From the NCBI GenBank assembly GCA_030268105.1, contig BSDZ01000010.1:286001-350000 (forward strand): a stretch of 64,000 nucleotides of DNA, read 5' to 3'. The stretch comes from Volvox africanus (Eukaryota; Chlorophyta; Chlorophyceae; Chlamydomonadales; Volvocaceae). Made by a program: the position numbers and the translations under genes. Under the pieces are notes generated by a model, which saw only the letters and a program-made list of their open reading frames with translations, searched no databases and was not told the DNA's origin. Shown here piece by piece: positions 47,380 through 58,416 of this stretch (the first letter of the stretch is position 1; each line of letters opens with the position of its first letter).

Positions 47380-48203
47380 TGTTGTACCTCTCGTTCGTGT
47401 TTGCTCATAAGTATCTGCACGTCTGGAGACTTTCGACACCGATGCGCGAGCACTTGCAAGTACAGCAAGACAAGCGCGAGCAAACAGAGACAGCGGAAGA
47501 CTTCAAGACGAAGAGAGATATAACTTACAGTCTTACAGATCGGAATGATGCAATGGACGAAATCGCCGTCAGCGCCGGAAGCAAGCAATCATCACGCGGC
47601 GGTGATTAGCGAAGTTCAGGCTTAGCTCGGGCTAAGTAGAATAACGTATAGCAATAGTAATGTAGAACACACAAGTGTTCTCCGGTATCGAATGTCTTAT
47701 CTTGCTTAGCCGTCCTCGCATCTGTTATACTCGTAGCATCGCAATGCCGTACGATTCACATCAGGAGGCCGATCCTAGATGTGACAACCCTACTGCGTAT
47801 AGGCGATGTCTACGCATAACAACGTATAAGCCTTTCCGGCATTCGCATGATGCAAGGGTCCGGATAACGATATCCGGTTGCAGGGCATGTATCGCGACGA
47901 GTGCGGCGCTCTCAACGTGTGCTTTAATGAAGTAATATTATATCAGATAATATTACTTATCGTTTCGTAGCACGAGCATAATGCGCACTTCAATGCTTCG
48001 GGCTTTCATGCATGCTAGGCGGATTTGCCATGGTGCGATGTCACGATGGATAATGACAACATGCCAAATGCATATATAAATGTACACGAATACATTTATA
48101 TCATGCAGATTCATTCATATGCAATGTGTTCATCACAATAGCACTTCGCCTTGTAGGATCACATCGACCTACACATCAGCGGGAAACTAACCGTAGCACA
48201 ACA
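47380..48203 (-). repeat. LTR5 (5' LTR of element B)
   Basis: 824 bp; the primer-binding site abuts its left edge and CGAAC its right edge (48204-48208). Confidence 0.95.
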
Positions 48204-50128
48204 CGAACCATGGCGACCTTCCGCGGGTCCATCTTCACACCGGTGGCCGACACAATGTGGCCCAAATATTCCACCTGAGGCTGCGCCCAAAAGCATTTGG
48301 CGCGTTTAGCAAACAATTGCTCCCGCCTCATAACGTCGAGCACGAGCCGAAGATGCTCCAAGTGCTCCTCGCGCGTCTTAGAATATACCAAGATGTCATC
48401 CAGGTAGCAAACAACGAACCTGTCGATAAACGGCCTAAACATTCGGTCCATAACCGCCTGAAACGTCGCAGGGGCATTAGTCAAACCAAACGATAGGACC
48501 GTATACTCAAAGTGACCGAAGGGCGTCCGAAAAGCGGTTTTCGGGATATCAGAGGCAGCGATGTGAATCTGATTGTAGCCCTGTTGTAAGTCAATTGAGG
48601 AAAAATAAGCCGAGCCCTTCAGCTTATCCAACAGGTCGTCAACGCGTGGCAAAGGGTAGCGATTTTTGACCGTATTCGCATTTAACCCCCGGTAATCAAT
48701 GCACATGCGCAAGGTCCCATCTTTCTTACCGACAAACAAAATCGGTGCAGAATACGGGGATGTGCTGGGGCGTATCATACCCTTCGTGAGCAAATCCGTC
48801 ACCTGGCGCTTTACCTCATCCAGCTCCAATGGACTCAACCTGTACATTGGCCGGGCTGTAGGCTGCTCTCCAGGAATGAGAGGGATTGTGTGATCAACAG
48901 GACGCATAGGTGGTAGGCCAGGGATATCTTTAAAGACGTCCTCATACTGCGACAGTAGGGCCTCAACCTCAGGATCCGCAGAAATCTGCGCGGTGGTGAC
49001 ACAACAGCTCACCCGCGGCCTTAAAAGCAGTCCGTGGGCACCCTTCCGTAACAAACGGACGGCCTCCTTACGCCCGACTAGCTCTGGATCGATTCGCGCG
49101 GCCATTGCGGTCACAGCGAAATTAACCATAGGCACCGCCTCAGTTTCGCCCTCCTTTGGTGTGACATGTTCGAACGACAGGAAAGGTACCTTAATCGACA
49201 GAGTACCCTTGCACATATGCAGGGTTGCAGTCTCCATGTCGATGCGCGCGCGGTACTGTCGTAATGTCGAAGACCCCATTATGTACGGTGCAGTCTCTGC
49301 TAAGCCCTGCAGCACGTACGGCCGGGTCACAACACGCAAAGGGCCTATCGATAGGCTAAGGGTAATCCTGCCCACGATGGGATGCTTACCCCCGTCAGCA
49401 AGGGTAACCTGTGGACAATCAGACGACTCTGGGGACAACCCCAGCGCATTCACCTCTGCGACAGAGATGAAGTCGTCGCTGGCACCGGTGTCAACAAGTG
49501 CCTTCAGAGTACGGCCATTCAAACCGATCTGAACCACAGGGACACGGTTATCTACGAGCGACTGCCCAGCAGACAACGTCAGTGCACTTAAGGCGGGTCC
49601 GTAACCAACGGCACCCCCATCAGGAGCTTCGTACCAAACGTCAACCGAGTAGGATAGGCGTGGCCACGGAGCCAGCGTACCCTCCCGATCCACACCATTA
49701 AACAAAACGGTGCCCGGCTCGAACCGGTGGACATGCCGCATACCCCTTAATGATGCCTCTGCCTTGCGCCGACAGAAAGCGGGGAGTAAAACACATGCGG
49801 CGGTGCCTGGATATTGACGCCTACACCTCCTGTATATGGCCAACTGTTCCGACATCTCACGCAGAGATGAGGGGATGAACAAAACCACGTGGTTAGACAG
49901 ATCGATAGACGACAGGGGACGGCGAGGTGTAAACAAATTACACAACGGGTCGAAGCAGAGAAGTCCCGTGCGTCCGTCAAGCGTGATGCGTCGCGCAATG
50001 ACTCGCTTGATGTGTCCAAGTACACAAGGCAACAATGCCTTAACGGTTGGCCGTAAGGATGACCACCGACCACGCGTTAGTTCAGAAATCCCAGGTGGTG
50101 CCCCCTCCGCAGGAACCCGGGCAAGCCC
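48204..50128 (-). pseudogene. pol: Pol 5' fragment of element A (protease and RT)
   Basis: In frame behind the UAG at 50131-50129. Protease with [11 protein letters not shown] with YLDDILVYS, then cut at the CGAAC where element B inserted. The downstream half is at 34737-36878. Confidence 0.9.
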
Positions 50129-50925
50129 CTATTTCGGCTGAGGTACAAACGGCGGCATTAGCGGGCAATCCTTCGTGGAATGGCTCTCCGCACACCGTAG
50201 ACAAACGTTGGCCAATTTCCGACGCTCGAATTCGGAACGATTGCAATTCCATTTTGGCATATACGTGTCGTCCGTGCGAGTCCGCTTCGCATTGGGGTCG
50301 GAACACTGTGCGGCTGCCGTCGACGGCGCACCACCACGCTTCCTGTTTATAGCCGGGTCCGCGCTCGGACCTGCTCCTCCTGACCCACGGACACCCGAGC
50401 TAGCGCCCCCGCGCGCCTGGCGTTGCCCGTTGCTGCGTCGCGTCGCGGCAGTAGGCGTGGGGCGGGTCGCTCCGAAGTCCTGGTCGAGAGCTACGGCTTC
50501 CCCAAGCGGATCCTGCACTTGCACGGCATTTGCACGAGGGGCAGACTTGACTTCTTCCTCACCGGCAAGGAGTCGTATCTCCGTGCCCTTAGCAAAAGCG
50601 ACCAAAGCATCATACGACTTGATCTGCGCTCCAACCAAGTCAGTAGCGCACCATTTAGCCAAAAGTTTCGTCAGGCCTCGCCTAAACCAAAAGACACGCT
50701 CGGATTCAGTGAGGTCAGCAATGGGAGTCACAAGTGCTTCGAAGCGTGACTGGTACGCAGGTATATTCTCATCCCGACGCATGTGGTAGCTACCGGCTGC
50801 CAAAGCCTTACGAGCTTCCACATCGCGTGCTTGAACCTCAGTAGCGAATCGTGCGAGCAAAGCGGCGACCAACTCGTCGAAAGTATAGTTGTCCCGGGCG
50901 TTGGTCCAATTGCGATACCAGTCCT
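50129..50925 (-). pseudogene. gag: Gag C-terminal fragment of element A
   Basis: About 265 codons ending in the same zinc knuckle (CLRCAESHSTKDC) and UAG. The N-terminal part is missing: homology stops after CCAGTCCT at 50925, in the region coding for KDWYRNW. Confidence 0.9.
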
Positions 50926-50945
50926 AACAACAGTTTCTGTATAAT
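50926..50945. other. Inversion breakpoint with templated filler
   Basis: Twenty bp between truncated gag of element A and LTR6. It contains ACAACAGTTTCTG, identical to the junction of LTR7 with its right flank at 58411-58423. It ends in ATAAT, the last bases of the polypurine tract that precede a 3' LTR. Confidence 0.8.
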
Positions 50946-51769
50946 TGTTGTGCTACGGTTAGTTTCCCGCCAATGTGTAGGTCGTTGTGATCCTACAAGG
51001 CGAAGTGCTATTGTGATGAACACATTGCATATGAATGAATCTGCATGATATAAATGTATTCGTGTACATTTATATATGCATCTGGCATGTTGTCATTATC
51101 CATCGCGACATTGCACCATGGCAAATCCGCCTAGCATGCATGAAAGCCCGAAGCATTGAAGTGCACATTATGCTCGTGCTACGAAACGATAAGTAATATT
51201 ATCTGATATAATATTACTTCATTACAGCACACGTTGAGAGCGCCGCACTCGTCGCGATACATGCCCTGCAACCGGATATCGTTATCCGGACCCTTGCATC
51301 ATGCGAATGCCGGAAAGGCTTATACGTTGTTATGCGTAGACATCGCCTAGACGCAGTAGGGTTGTCACATCTAGGATCGGCCTCCTGATGTGAATCGTAC
51401 GGCATTGTGATGCTGCGAGTATAACAGATGCGAGGACGGCTAAGCAAGATAAGACATTCGATACCGGAGAACACTTGTGTGTTCTACATTACTATTGCTA
51501 TACGTTATTCTACTTAGCCCGAGCTAAGCCTGAACTTCGCTAATCACCGCCGCGTGATGATTGCTTGCTTCCGGCGCTGACGGCGATTTCGTCCATTGCA
51601 TCATTCCGATCTGTAAGACTGTAAGTTATATCTCTCTTCGTCTTGAAGTCTTCCGCTGTCTCTGTTTGCTCGCGCTTGTCTTGCTGTACTTGCAAGTGCT
51701 CGCGCATCGGTGTCGAAAGTCTCCAGACGTGCAGATACTTATGAGCAAACACGAACGAGAGGTACAACA
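50946..51769 (+). repeat. LTR6 (5' LTR of element C)
   Basis: 824 bp, TGTTGTGCTACGG to GAGGTACAACA. A TATA-like GATATAAATG lies at about 51046-51055. About ten differences from LTR7 by eye, roughly 1 percent. Confidence 0.95.
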
Positions 51770-51772
51770 ATT

Positions 51773-51787
51773 TGGTATCGAGACAGG
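51773..51787 (+). other. tRNA primer-binding site
   Basis: TGGTATCGAGACAGG starts 3 nt after LTR6. It begins TGGTATC like the initiator tRNA-Met sites of many plant LTR elements but diverges after that, so the primer tRNA is unproven. Confidence 0.7.
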
Positions 51788-51836
51788 TTCGTTGCCTAAC
51801 TGTCTCTCTTTGTCTAATCGGAAGTAGGTTCTTTCT

Positions 51837-52270
51837 ATGGCAAGTTCCAGCGACGAACCACGAGGACCGCTAGACACTTTTGCCGAAGACTTAGGCCGCG
51901 CCGTTTTGGACGCCGCCGCTTCCGGTTTGTAATTGTTTAATTGCTTTTGCTTAGATTGCTGCACTTGTTGTGTAAGTGTACGCTCTGAGTCGCAGGTAAT
52001 CTCAGTGCACCGGCATTGCTTGCCGCGGCGACTGAGACCGGCTTTCGTCCGGACCAGTTGGCGACTCTCATTGCCGAAACTACGGAGATCAGGACTCAGC
52101 TGGGCAAGTACTTACTGAGTTTACTGAATCTTCTCAAGAGTACTGTCGGTAGGCTCACCGAATCGCTTTGTACTCTTGCCTTTGCAATAGAAGTCGGCTT
52201 CTATTACGCAAACCTAGGGTATCGTTTCGTGCCCCATGTCCGCGGAACACGACGATACACCGCACACTAG
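51837..52270 (+). CDS. Leader ORF of element C with probable 71-nt intron
   Basis: Exon 1 51837-51924 and exon 2 51996-52270 join in phase (G then GT) to give about 120 residues: DTFAEDLGRAVLDAAASG, then APALLAAATETGFRPDQL and ETTEIRTQLGKYLLSLL. Unspliced, the frame stops at 51930-51932. The intron ends GTCGCAG. Both blocks and the splice position recur in the diverged element at 30.2-30.6 kb, which argues for a real protein. It overlaps the gag start by 35 nt in another frame. No family is recognised; it could be a separate small protein or an N-terminal Gag extension made by frameshift or another splice. Confidence 0.55.
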
Positions 52271-53471
52271 CCTAGCTAGCCAACCCGATTTTGTTGTAGC
52301 TGCTAGAGCACCGGATAGAGGTCTTGAGACTGTTGGCGCGCGAGCCACTCAAGAGCCCCTTTTCCTTCAGACCCCTGCTCACTTAATTGTGCCGCATTCA
52401 GCAGTGAACACGAATATGGACAACACTGCTGGACCAAGGGTTCTGCCATTACCTCAAGCTCGAGGGCATGATGACATCCCTGAGGTGATGAGATTGTCGA
52501 TTCCCGTTCCTAGGCTCAATATTTCGCTGACCGACAAGACACCAGGGCATAGCATAGCCGATGCAACTCGTGCGTACGTGCGTGACGCTAAAAAGTATCT
52601 CCAGGCTGTTCATGGTGGCGATAATGACGGTATCAGGTGTCTCTTCGTTGGTAACACCCTCGAGGGCGCAGCGAAGGACTGGTATCGCAATTGGACCAAC
52701 GCCCGGGGCAGCTATACTTTTGACGAGTTGGTCGCCGCTTTGCTAGCACGATTCGCTACTGAGGTTCAAGCACGCGATGTGGAAGCTCGTAACGTTTTGG
52801 CAGCCGGTAGCTACCACATGCGTCGAGATGAAAATGTACCTGCGTACCAGTCACGCTTCGAAGCACTTGTGACTCCCATTGCTGACCTCACCGAATCTGA
52901 GCGTGTCTTTTGGTTTAGGCGAGGCCTAACGAAACTTCTGGCTAAATGGTGCGCCACTGACTTGGTTGGAGCGCAGATCAAGTCGTATGACGCGTTGGTC
53001 GCTTTTGCTAAGGGCGCGGAGATACGACTCCTTGCCGGCGAGGAAGAAGTCAAGTCTGCCCCTCGTGCAAATGCCGTGCAAGTGCAGGATCCGCTTGGGG
53101 AAGCTGTAGCTCTCGACCAGGACCTCGGCGCGACCCGCCCCACGCCTACTGCCGCGACGCGACGCAGCAACGGGCAACGCAAGGCGCGCGGGGGCGCTAG
53201 CTCGGGTGTCCGTGGTACAGGAGGAGCAGGTCCGAGCTCGGACCCAGCTAGGAACAGGAAGCGTGGTGGTGCGCCGTCGTCGGCAGCCGCACAGCGTTCC
53301 GACCCCAACGCGAAGCGTACTTGTACGGACGACACATTTATGCCAAAATGGAATTGCAATCGTTCCGAATTCGAGCGTCGAAAATTGGCCAACGTTTGTC
53401 TACGGTGTGCGGAGAACCATTCCACGAAGGATTGCCCTCTAATGCCGCCGTTTGTACCTCAGCCGAAATAG
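52236..53471 (+). CDS. gag: Gag of element C
   Basis: 411 codons, ATG to UAG, intact. Same organisation as the element B gag, with knuckle CLRCAENHSTKDC. Stop context is AAA-UAG-GGU here against AAA-UAG-GGG in A and B. The pol frame continues directly after it. Confidence 0.93.
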   Translation: MSAEHDDTPHTSLASQPDFVVAARAPDRGLETVGARATQEPLFLQTPAHLIVPHSAVNTNMDNTAGPRVLPLPQARGHDDIPEVMRLSIPVPRLNISLTDKTPGHSIADATRAYVRDAKKYLQAVHGGDNDGIRCLFVGNTLEGAAKDWYRNWTNARGSYTFDELVAALLARFATEVQARDVEARNVLAAGSYHMRRDENVPAYQSRFEALVTPIADLTESERVFWFRRGLTKLLAKWCATDLVGAQIKSYDALVAFAKGAEIRLLAGEEEVKSAPRANAVQVQDPLGEAVALDQDLGATRPTPTAATRRSNGQRKARGGASSGVRGTGGAGPSSDPARNRKRGGAPSSAAAQRSDPNAKRTCTDDTFMPKWNCNRSEFERRKLANVCLRCAENHSTKDCPLMPPFVPQPK

Positions 53472-56400
53472 GGTCTTGCCCGGGTTCCTGCGGAGGGGGC
53501 ACCACCTGGGATTTCTGAACTAACGCGTGGTCGGTGGTCATCCTTACGGCCAGCCGTTAAGGCATTGTTGCCTTGTGTACTTGGACACATCGAGCGAGTC
53601 ATTGCGCGACGCATCACGCTTGACGGACGCACGGGACTTCTCTGCTTCGACCCGTTGTGTAATTTGTTTACACCTCGCCGTCCCCTGTCGTCTATCGATC
53701 TGTCTAACCACGTGGTTTTGTTCATCCCCTCGTCTCTGCGTGAGATGTCGGAACAGTTGGCCATATACAGGAGGTGTAGGCGTCAATATCCAGGCACCGC
53801 CGCATGTGTATTACTCCCCGCTTTCTGTCGGCGCAAGGCAGAGGCATCATTAAGGGGTATGCGGCATGTCCACCGGTTCGAGCCGGGCACCGTTTTGTTT
53901 AATGGTGTGGATTGGGAGGGTACGCTGGCTCCGTGGCCACGCCTATCCTACTCGGTTGACGTTTGGTACGAAGCTCCTGATGGGGGTGCCGTTGGTTACG
54001 GACCCGCCCTAAGTGCACTGACGTTGTCTGCTGGGCAGTCGCTCGTAGATAACCGTGTCCCTGTGGTTCAGATCGGTTTGAATGGCCGTACTCTGAAGGC
54101 ACTTGTTGACACCGGTGCCAGCGACGACTTCATCTCTGTCGCAGAGGTGAATGCGCTGGGGTTGTCCCCAGAGTCGTCTGATTGTCCACAGGTTACCCTT
54201 GCTGACGGGGGTAAGCATCCCATCGTGGGCAGGATTACCCTTAGCCTATCGATAGGCCCTTTGCGTGTTGTGACCCGGCCGTACGTGCTGCAGGGCTTAG
54301 CAGAGACTGCACCGTACATAATGGGGTCTTCGACATTACGACAGTACCGCGCGCGCATCGACATGGAGACCGCAACCCTGCATATGTGCAAGGGTACTCT
54401 GTCGATTAAGGTACCTTTCCTGTCGTTCGGACATGTCACACCAAAGGAGGGCGAAACTGAGGCGGTGCCTATGGTTAATTTCGCTGTGACCGCAATGGCC
54501 GCGCGAATCAAACCAGAGCTAGTCGGGCGTAAGGAGGCCGTCCGTTTGTTACGGAAGGGTGCCCACGGACTGCTTTTAAGGCTGCGGGTGAGCTGTTGTG
54601 TCACCACCGCGCAGATTTCTGCGGATCCTGAGGTTGAGGCCCTACTGTCGCAGTATGAGGACGTCTTTAAAGATATCCCTGGCCTACCACCTATGCGTCC
54701 TGTTGATCACACAATCCCTCTCATGCCTGGAGCGCAGCCTACGGCCCGGCCAATGTACAGGTTGAGTCCATTGGAACTGGACGAGGTGAAGCGCCAGGTG
54801 ACGGATTTACTCGCGAAGGGTATGATACGCCCCAGCACATCCCCGTTTTCTGCACCGATTTTGTTTGTCGGTAAGAAGGATGGGACCTTGCGCATGTGCA
54901 TTGATTACCGGGGGTTAAATGCGAATACGGTGAAAAATCGCTACCCTTTGCCACGCGTTGACGACCTGTTGGATAAGCTGAAGGGCTCGGCTTATTTTTC
55001 CTCAATTGACTTACAACAGGGCTACAATCAGATTCACATCGCTGCCTCTGATATCCCGAAAACCGCTTTTCGGACGCCCTTCGGTCACTTTGAGTATACG
55101 GTCCTATCGTTTGGTTTGACTAATGCCCCTGCGACGTTTCAGGCGGTTATGGACCGAATGTTTAGGCCGTTTATCGACAGGTTCGTTGTTTGCTACCTGG
55201 ATGACATCTTGGTATATTCTAAGACGCGTGAGGAGCACTTGGAGCATCTTCGGCTCGTGCTCGACGTTATGAGGCGGGAGTAATTGTTTGCTAAACGCGC
55301 CAAATGCTTTTGGGCGCAGCCTCAGGTGGAATATTTGGGCCACATTGTGTCGGCCACCGGTGTGAAGATGGACCCGCGGAAGGTCGCCGTGGTTCGCGAT
55401 TGGCCCGCGCCTCAGAACCTCACGGAGCTGCGTAAGTTCCTTGGCTTGACCAATTATTTCCGAAAGTTCATTGAAAAATATTCCATCATTGCGGCCCCGC
55501 TTACTAACTTAACTCGCAAAGGCGTTTTCGTTTCGCTCGAGTCGTGGACGTCGCAATGCCAGCGGGCATTCGAAGAGCTCAAACGAATCGTTGCCGAAGA
55601 TGTCACCCTTGCATTCCCTGATTACTCGTTGCCATTTCGTGTTGAGGTAGTGTCTGATGCCTCAATATTTGGAAGCGGCGCTGTATTGTTACAGGAAGGG
55701 CGACCGATCGCCTTCACGAGTAAGAAGTTTTCTGGTGCGGAAATTCGCTACACCACCGGGGAACAGGAGCTTCTGGCCGTGCTGCATGCTTTAAAGGAAT
55801 GGCGCTGTTACCTCGAGGGACGCCCGTTTACTTTAAAGACTGACCACAAGCCCCTAACGTTTTTGCAAAGCGTTCCGACGTTGAACCGCCGTCAAGCTAG
55901 GTGGATGGAATATCTAGCTAGGTTCAACTGCACCTGGGAGTATATTTCTGGTAAATTGAATATTGCCGATGCTCTCAGTCGACATCCGTCGCTACACGCT
56001 GCAATTTCGGCAGCGCCCGTCGTGCGGCCGCGTAGCGAGGAGGTACCGATCGCGACGGACCTCGCGGAGCGGTTGAAGGTTGCCTACAACGCAGACGCCT
56101 GGTTCTCGGAGCCGGCTAACGTAGAAAACCTTCGCAAGCAGAATGGCCTTTGGCTACGGACGGAGGGTGCAGCTACACAAATCGTCGTTCCGAACGACGA
56201 CGCGCTACGCTACGACATCCTTGCGCGGTTCCACGAGGACCCGTTAGCAGGACACCCTGGTAGCAAGCGATTGATCGACTTGGTGCAACGTTCCTTTTGG
56301 TGGCCTCGTTTGGCTAAGGATGCGGCGAACTTCGTCCAGACATGCAGTCTGTGCCAACGCAATAAGGCTTTGTCCGGTAAGGGCCAGGGGTTGTTGCAAC

Positions 56401-57533
56401 CGTTGCCTGTCCCGGATGCGCCTTGGGAAAGTGTTTCCATGGACTTCGTAGTCGCGCTGCCCAAAACTGAGGGGGGATATGATGCGGTGTTCGTAATGGT
56501 CAATCGTCTGACTAAGATGGTTCACCTAGCACCATGCACATCATCCTGCACGGCTGAGCAAACCGCACGTTTGTTTTTCGATAATGTGGTTCGGTTACAC
56601 GGGATTCCCAAAAATGTGATCTCGGACCGCGGTGGACAGTTCACGTCTAAGTTTTGGGAAGCGCTCTGCAAACTAGTTGGCATGCGCGTCAACCTGAGCA
56701 CGGCGTATCACCCGCAGACTGATGGTCAAACCGAACGCACAAACCGCACGTTGGGTGATATGTTGCGCAATTATGCTGGTCGCACACCACTTGTTTGGGA
56801 TACATATTTGACTGCAGCAGAATTCGCGCTTAACAACGCTGTTAACCGCTCTACAGGCAAAAGTCCGTTCTTTCTTAACTACGGGTTTCATCCCACGCTA
56901 CCCGTGTGGCGTGAGTTGGAAGTGAACGTGCCTGCTGCTAAACTTTTTGCCAAGTCTTTTATGTCCCGAATCACAGACGCGAAGTCGTGTTTGGACGCGG
57001 CACAGCAACGAACGACGGAATACTACAACAAATCCAAGCAGGATGTGACGTTTTCGGAAGGGCAACTCGTGTTGCTAAGTACCAAGAACTTGCGTTCCTT
57101 GGCCGACGGATCCCGAAAACTCTTACCCCGCTGGATTGGTCCGTATCCTGTCGTGCGCATGGTTGGGAATGTGGCTGTGGAGCTTGCATTGCCCACTAAT
57201 ATGACCATTCATCCCACGCTTCACGTATCGCTTGTTCGTCCGTATCGTGGTACGGAACCCGTCCCTGAGCCTGCTAACACCCCCGCAGCGATCGAACCAG
57301 TTCCCGAGACCTGGATCGCTGGTAAACAGAAGTTTTACGATGTGGAGCGGGTGTTAGATTATCGCGCGCGTCGTGTGGGCTGACACCGACGTAAGCGGAC
57401 AGTACACGAGTACTTGGTTAAGTGGACAGGGTATACCGACGAACACAACTCATGGGAACCGGCACGCAACTTCTCACAGGACATGAAACCCCTGCTTGAA
57501 GAAGCCCGCAAACGTGCCACGCAAGCCCAATGA
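53472..57533 (+). pseudogene. pol: Pol polyprotein of element C, two nonsense codons
   Basis: About 1354 codons. Protease VDTGASDDF near 54103-54129. Reverse transcriptase with YLDD at 55194-55205. RNase H about 55630-56010 (VSDASIFGSG, TDHKPL). Integrase zinc finger 56220-56370 (AGHPGSKRL, CSLCQRNK). Integrase core 56440-56790 with MDFVV, SDRGGQF and QTERTNRTL carrying the D, D and E. Chromodomain about 57340-57533 (YLVKWTGYTDEHNSWEP), expected to steer integration to methylated chromatin. Breaks: TAA at 55281-55283 where sister copies have CAA, and TGA at 57381-57383 where they have CGA. Both are C to T changes. Confidence 0.94.
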
Positions 57534-57577
57534 CCCCTGCAGTCGATGCTGTATGATGCAGCGAGGACGCTGCATAC

Positions 57578-57592
57578 GGGAGGGGGGATAAT
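57578..57592 (+). other. Polypurine tract
   Basis: GGGAGGGGGGATAAT directly before LTR7, the plus-strand primer site. Same sequence, inverted, beside LTR1, LTR2 and LTR3. Confidence 0.9.
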
Positions 57593-58416
57593 TGTTGTGC
57601 TACGGTTAGTTTCCCGCCGATGCGTAGGTCGATGTGATCCTACAAGGCGAAGTGCTATTGTGATGAACACATTGCATATGAATGAATCTGCATGATATAA
57701 ATGTATTCGTGTACATTTATATATGCATGTGGCATGTTGTCATTATCCATCGCGACATCGCACCATGGCAAATCCGCCTAGCATGCATGAAAGCCCGAAG
57801 CATTGAAGTGCGCATTATGCTCGTGCTACGAAACGATAAGTAATATTATCTGATATAATATTACTTCATTACAGCACACGTTGAGAGCGCCGCCCTCGTC
57901 GCGATACATGCCCTGCAACCGGATATCGTTATCCGGACCCTTGCATCATGCGAATGCCGGAAAGGCTTATACGTTGTTATGCGTAGACATCGCCTAGACG
58001 CAGTAGGGTTGTCACATCTAGGATCGGCCTCCTGATGTGAATCGTACGGCATTGCGATGCTGCGAGTATAACAGATGCGAGGACGGCTAAGCAATATAAG
58101 ACATTCGATACCGGAGAACACTTGTGTGTTCTACATTACTATTGCTATACGTTATTCTACTTAGCCCGAGCTAAGCCTGAACTTCGCTAATCACCGCCGC
58201 GTGATGATTGCTTGCTTCCGGCGCTGACGGCGATTTCGTCCATTGCATCATTCCGATCTGTAAGACTGTAAGTTATATCTCTCTTCGTCTTGAAGTCTTC
58301 CGCTGTCTCTGTTTGCTCGCGCTTGTCTTGCTGTACTTGCAAGTGCTCGCGCATCGGTGTCGAAAGTCTCCAGACGTGCAGATACTTATGAGCAAACACG
58401 AACGAGAGGTACAACA
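57593..58416 (+). repeat. LTR7 (3' LTR of element C)
   Basis: 824 bp; its U5 end abuts the right copy of GTTTC (58417-58421) and then LINE sequence. Confidence 0.95.

Larger units (their letters stand above)
39904..48203 (-). mobile_element. Chromovirus element B (full length, carrying a solo LTR)
   Basis: LTR3, polypurine tract, pol, gag, leader, primer-binding site (47364-47378) and LTR5, with LTR4 inserted in pol. Without LTR4 it is about 7.47 kb, the same as element C. It sits inside the pol of element A, with CGAAC on both sides. Pol is inactivated by the LTR insertion and by a stop at 43424-43422. Confidence 0.93.
33854..50925 (-). mobile_element. Chromovirus element A, split by element B and missing its 5' end
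   Basis: 3' part: LTR1 plus pol 3' region to 36878. 5' part: 48204-50925 (pol 5' region and a piece of gag). The break in pol is at the sequence CGAAC, present as a duplication at 36874-36878 (and again at 39899-39903) and at 48204-48208, so element B entered here. The 5' LTR, leader and N-terminal half of gag are gone; sequence changes abruptly after 50925. Confidence 0.9.
50946..58416 (+). mobile_element. Chromovirus element C (7471 bp, structurally complete)
   Basis: LTR6, primer-binding site (51773-51787), leader frame, gag, UAG, pol with chromodomain, polypurine tract (57578-57592) and LTR7. The order PR-RT-RNase H-IN-chromodomain places it among Ty3/gypsy chromoviruses. Two nonsense changes in pol make this copy non-autonomous. 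It is opposite in direction to A and B and has no target duplication of its own on the left. Confidence 0.95.

Noticed and set aside
47217..47588. Long open frames running through LTR ends, also at 33.9-34.1, 37.0, 40.0 and 51.56-51.83 kb
   Set aside because: They start inside the LTR, which precedes the coding region. Only the part after the primer site that is conserved in the diverged element was kept as the leader frame.
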